From positions 1 through 6,171 of the forward strand of contig JAJYAE010000270.1 of the NCBI GenBank assembly GCA_021779695.1: DNA of 6,171 nucleotides, written 5' to 3'. Below the pieces are notes generated by a model. The model was not told where the DNA came from and searched no databases. It saw only the letters and a list, made by a program, of their open reading frames with translations. The stretch comes from Acidobacteriota bacterium (GTDB lineage: Bacteria; Acidobacteriota; Terriglobia; Terriglobales; Acidobacteriaceae). Below are positions 5,787 to 6,171 of the stretch, one piece after another. The stretch's first letter is position 1, and each line of letters begins with the position of its first letter. A program made the position numbers and the translations under genes.

Positions 5787-6021
5787 TTATTCCTGACGCT
5801 GCGCGATGACGGGATTAACGCGCCCGGAACGGCGAGCCGGAAGGTAGCAGGCGCACAGCCCCACCATCAGCAGGATGCCCGTGGCACCTGCGGCAACTCT
5901 CAGGTCTGCCTGGCTGTGTTGAATACTTTGCGCCACCAGGTCCATGCTTGCCGCCATCACACGCATTACCAGTACTGCCAACGCGATGCCGATGCATGAC
6001 CCAGTGACGATTAGCGTCGTC
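5787..6021 (-). pseudogene. C-terminal remnant of an FtsX/MacB-like ABC-transporter permease
   Basis: The minus-strand frame ends in two hydrophobic segments and the signature CYLPARRSGRVNPVIA, about 20 residues before the stop TAA at 5787-5789. This closely follows the usual permease ending (two last helices, then a Y-x-P-A-R-R-A-x-x-x-x-P-x-x-A-L-R-x-E pattern) found in MacB/FtsX-type permeases, which are abundant in Acidobacteriota. Such proteins have at least 400 residues. Here only the last ~77 match, and the similarity stops near 6015-6021, where a different coding signature begins on the opposite strand. The protein would have been an inner-membrane permease of an exporter or lipoprotein-release system. 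The remnant is not expected to work. Confidence 0.6.
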
Positions 6022-6171
6022 GGCGAAGCATTTGAAGCCTGGCAAAAGTACCTGGAGAAGGTTCCTGAGCTAAAGACCAGAGACATGAAGTTCATCTTCG
6101 ACGAATGGGGCACTCGCTACCGCTCGGCTTCGGGTGCCCGCGGTGGCTGCCAGCGGCCGGTGAGAATGGTC
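6013..6171 (+). pseudogene. 5'-truncated coding fragment, possibly GH51-like alpha-L-arabinofuranosidase
   Basis: A plus-strand frame open to the window edge reads GEAFEAWQKYLEKVPELK, then TRDMKFIFDEWGTRYRSASG. The hydrophobic strand followed by DEW-G/N-x-x-Y resembles the DEWNVWY/DEWGTWY motif of GH51 arabinofuranosidases, and an amphipathic helix before it fits. Protein-like character starts at about 6016, where the opposite-strand permease homology ends, so the 5' part of the gene is missing. The last residues (GGCQRPVRMV) no longer look like the family, so there may be a frameshift, or my assignment may be wrong. The gene continues beyond the window. Confidence 0.33.

Overview
The window is probably from a Gram-negative, moderately GC-rich bacterium. 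Acidobacteriota is my best guess. The reasons are a cytochrome b fused to a long multi-haem c tail, an outer-membrane cytochrome-porin with an FARQTG...CxxCH start, and the tail of an FtsX/MacB-like permease of a kind common in that phylum. This assignment is inference and was not checked against any database.

The core is one compact minus-strand gene set, read from about 5014 down to 420. It encodes (1) a 439-residue secreted monohaem cytochrome fused to a predicted outer-membrane beta-barrel (Cyc2-like layout), (2) a 185-residue Rieske [2Fe-2S] protein, and (3) an 890-residue fusion of a complete cytochrome b with four tandem c-type haem modules. The gaps between the genes are 8 and 36 nt, and the Rieske ribosome-binding site overlaps the stop codon of the porin gene, so this is very likely one operon. 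No separate cytochrome c1, cytochrome f or soluble cytochrome gene is visible. The four haem c modules on the periplasmic side of the fusion could replace c1/f and possibly also a diffusible carrier.

Together the three products could connect the outer membrane to the quinone pool. The porin-cytochrome would pass electrons across the outer membrane, the tetrahaem tail would carry them through the periplasm, and the Rieske/cytochrome b core would exchange them with quinone. The direction of flow cannot be read from sequence. The core looks b6f-like (14 residues between the helix D haem ligands, seven membrane helices), and the Rieske protein lacks two residues that raise redox potential, which suggests a low-potential, menaquinone-type chain.

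Both flanks look like genomic debris. The left flank (1-419) has degenerate 23-25 bp tandem repeats resembling the ends of an IS21-family element, then about 300 bp with no recognisable gene. The right flank (5015-6171) has a short hypothetical leader ORF, a fragment of a glutaredoxin-like protein, about 370 bp of unrecognised sequence, the last ~77 codons of an ABC-transporter permease on the minus strand and, abutting it near 6016, a plus-strand fragment that may come from a GH51-like arabinofuranosidase. An intact respiratory operon between broken genes and repeats suggests a rearranged or acquired locus.
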